Of a DNA stretch of 5,726 nt, positions 5,483 to 5,726 are shown in pieces. The notes beneath the pieces are model-generated. The model made no database searches. It was not told the origin of the DNA and saw only the letters and a list, made by a program, of their open reading frames with translations. Location: assembly GCA_002479035.1 (NCBI GenBank), contig DLLA01000137.1, positions 1 through 5,726 on the forward strand, given 5' to 3'. The stretch's first letter is position 1, and each line of letters begins with the position of its first letter. Source of the stretch: Bacteroidales bacterium UBA7574 (GTDB taxonomy: Bacteria; Bacteroidota; Bacteroidia; Bacteroidales; Paludibacteraceae). A program made the translations under genes and the position numbers.

Positions 5483-5726
5483 ATGAAGAAAATAGTCTTA
5501 TTCGGGGCGTGGGTACTGTGCGCCTCAACCTTGTTCGCCGAGAGGCGGGTGGAATACTTGCCCTACGGCAATATGGACACATGGACAGTACGCCACATCA
5601 AAGAGTCAGGGCTCCTCGGAGGGGCCACCAAGGTGCTCCATGCCGTAGGGCCCAACGACACCATCCGTGAGAATAAAGCCTACGAACCCGTAGCGGGCAA
5701 TCCATGGGCTTGCTCCGAAACCTACG
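5483..5726 (+). CDS. Exported protein resembling PCMD-domain proteins (5' part only)
   Basis: The first 81 codons are present and the gene runs off the right edge. The product begins MKKIVLFGAW with a hydrophobic stretch and likely signal peptidase I cleavage after L17-F18-A19, so it is exported. The mature start (VEYLPYGNMDTW, then ESGLLGGATKVLHAVGP and a GNPWAC segment) resembles, from memory, the N-terminus of the PCMD (putative carbohydrate metabolism) proteins common in Bacteroidales; this needs a profile search. An in-frame ATG two codons upstream (5477) is an alternative start; the second is preferred because it gives the usual MKK signal-peptide N-terminus. It follows the esterase stop by 26 nt (20 nt from the first ATG) with no promoter between, so it is probably the third gene of the operon. 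Function unknown; secretion is well supported. Confidence 0.7.
   Translation, partial: MKKIVLFGAWVLCASTLFAERRVEYLPYGNMDTWTVRHIKESGLLGGATKVLHAVGPNDTIRENKAYEPVAGNPWACSETY

Overview
The window looks like chromosomal DNA of a Bacteroidales bacterium (phylum Bacteroidota). Three things point there. Two promoters of the Bacteroidota type (TTTG or near match, about 20 nt, TAnnTTTG) drive divergent operons. The starts have no convincing Shine-Dalgarno sequences and A-rich leaders. The gene content (DUF4292-like lipoprotein next to a TPR protein and dut, and a PCMD-type secreted protein) is typical of that order. The genus cannot be decided from the sequence alone.

Left half (1-2717, minus strand, read right to left): a YegS/BmrU-family lipid (diacylglycerol) kinase, a dUTPase (dut), a signal-peptide-bearing TPR protein with a TTG start, and the first 44 codons of a lipoprotein, probably DUF4292 family. 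The last two overlap by ATGA. Only the kinase has a recognisable promoter, so the four genes are probably one operon. Both larger gaps inside it carry short direct repeats: a five-unit 11-bp array between dut and the TPR gene, and a 12-bp repeat with 15-bp period between the kinase and dut. The second repeat lies within a 28-codon small ORF that almost fills the gap.

Middle (2718-3145): a 428-bp divergent intergenic region. It holds the kinase promoter, a 152-bp element with perfect 17-bp terminal inverted repeats (a MITE-like or IS-derived insertion) with a strong nested hairpin at its left end, and a near-perfect promoter for the rightward operon.

Right half (3146-5726, plus strand): a GT28/MGDG-synthase-type glycosyltransferase, an exported alpha/beta-hydrolase esterase with an N-terminal E-set-like domain that overlaps it by 11 nt, and the 5' end of an exported protein resembling PCMD-domain proteins, about 20 nt further on. 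The kinase would phosphorylate diacylglycerol and the glycosyltransferase might glycosylate it, so the divergent promoters may divide a shared lipid pool; this is inference.

Most of the window is ordinary housekeeping and envelope sequence. I found no convincing new defence, mobile or RNA system. The most distinctive non-coding structures are the 152-bp inverted-repeat element and the 11-bp tandem array.
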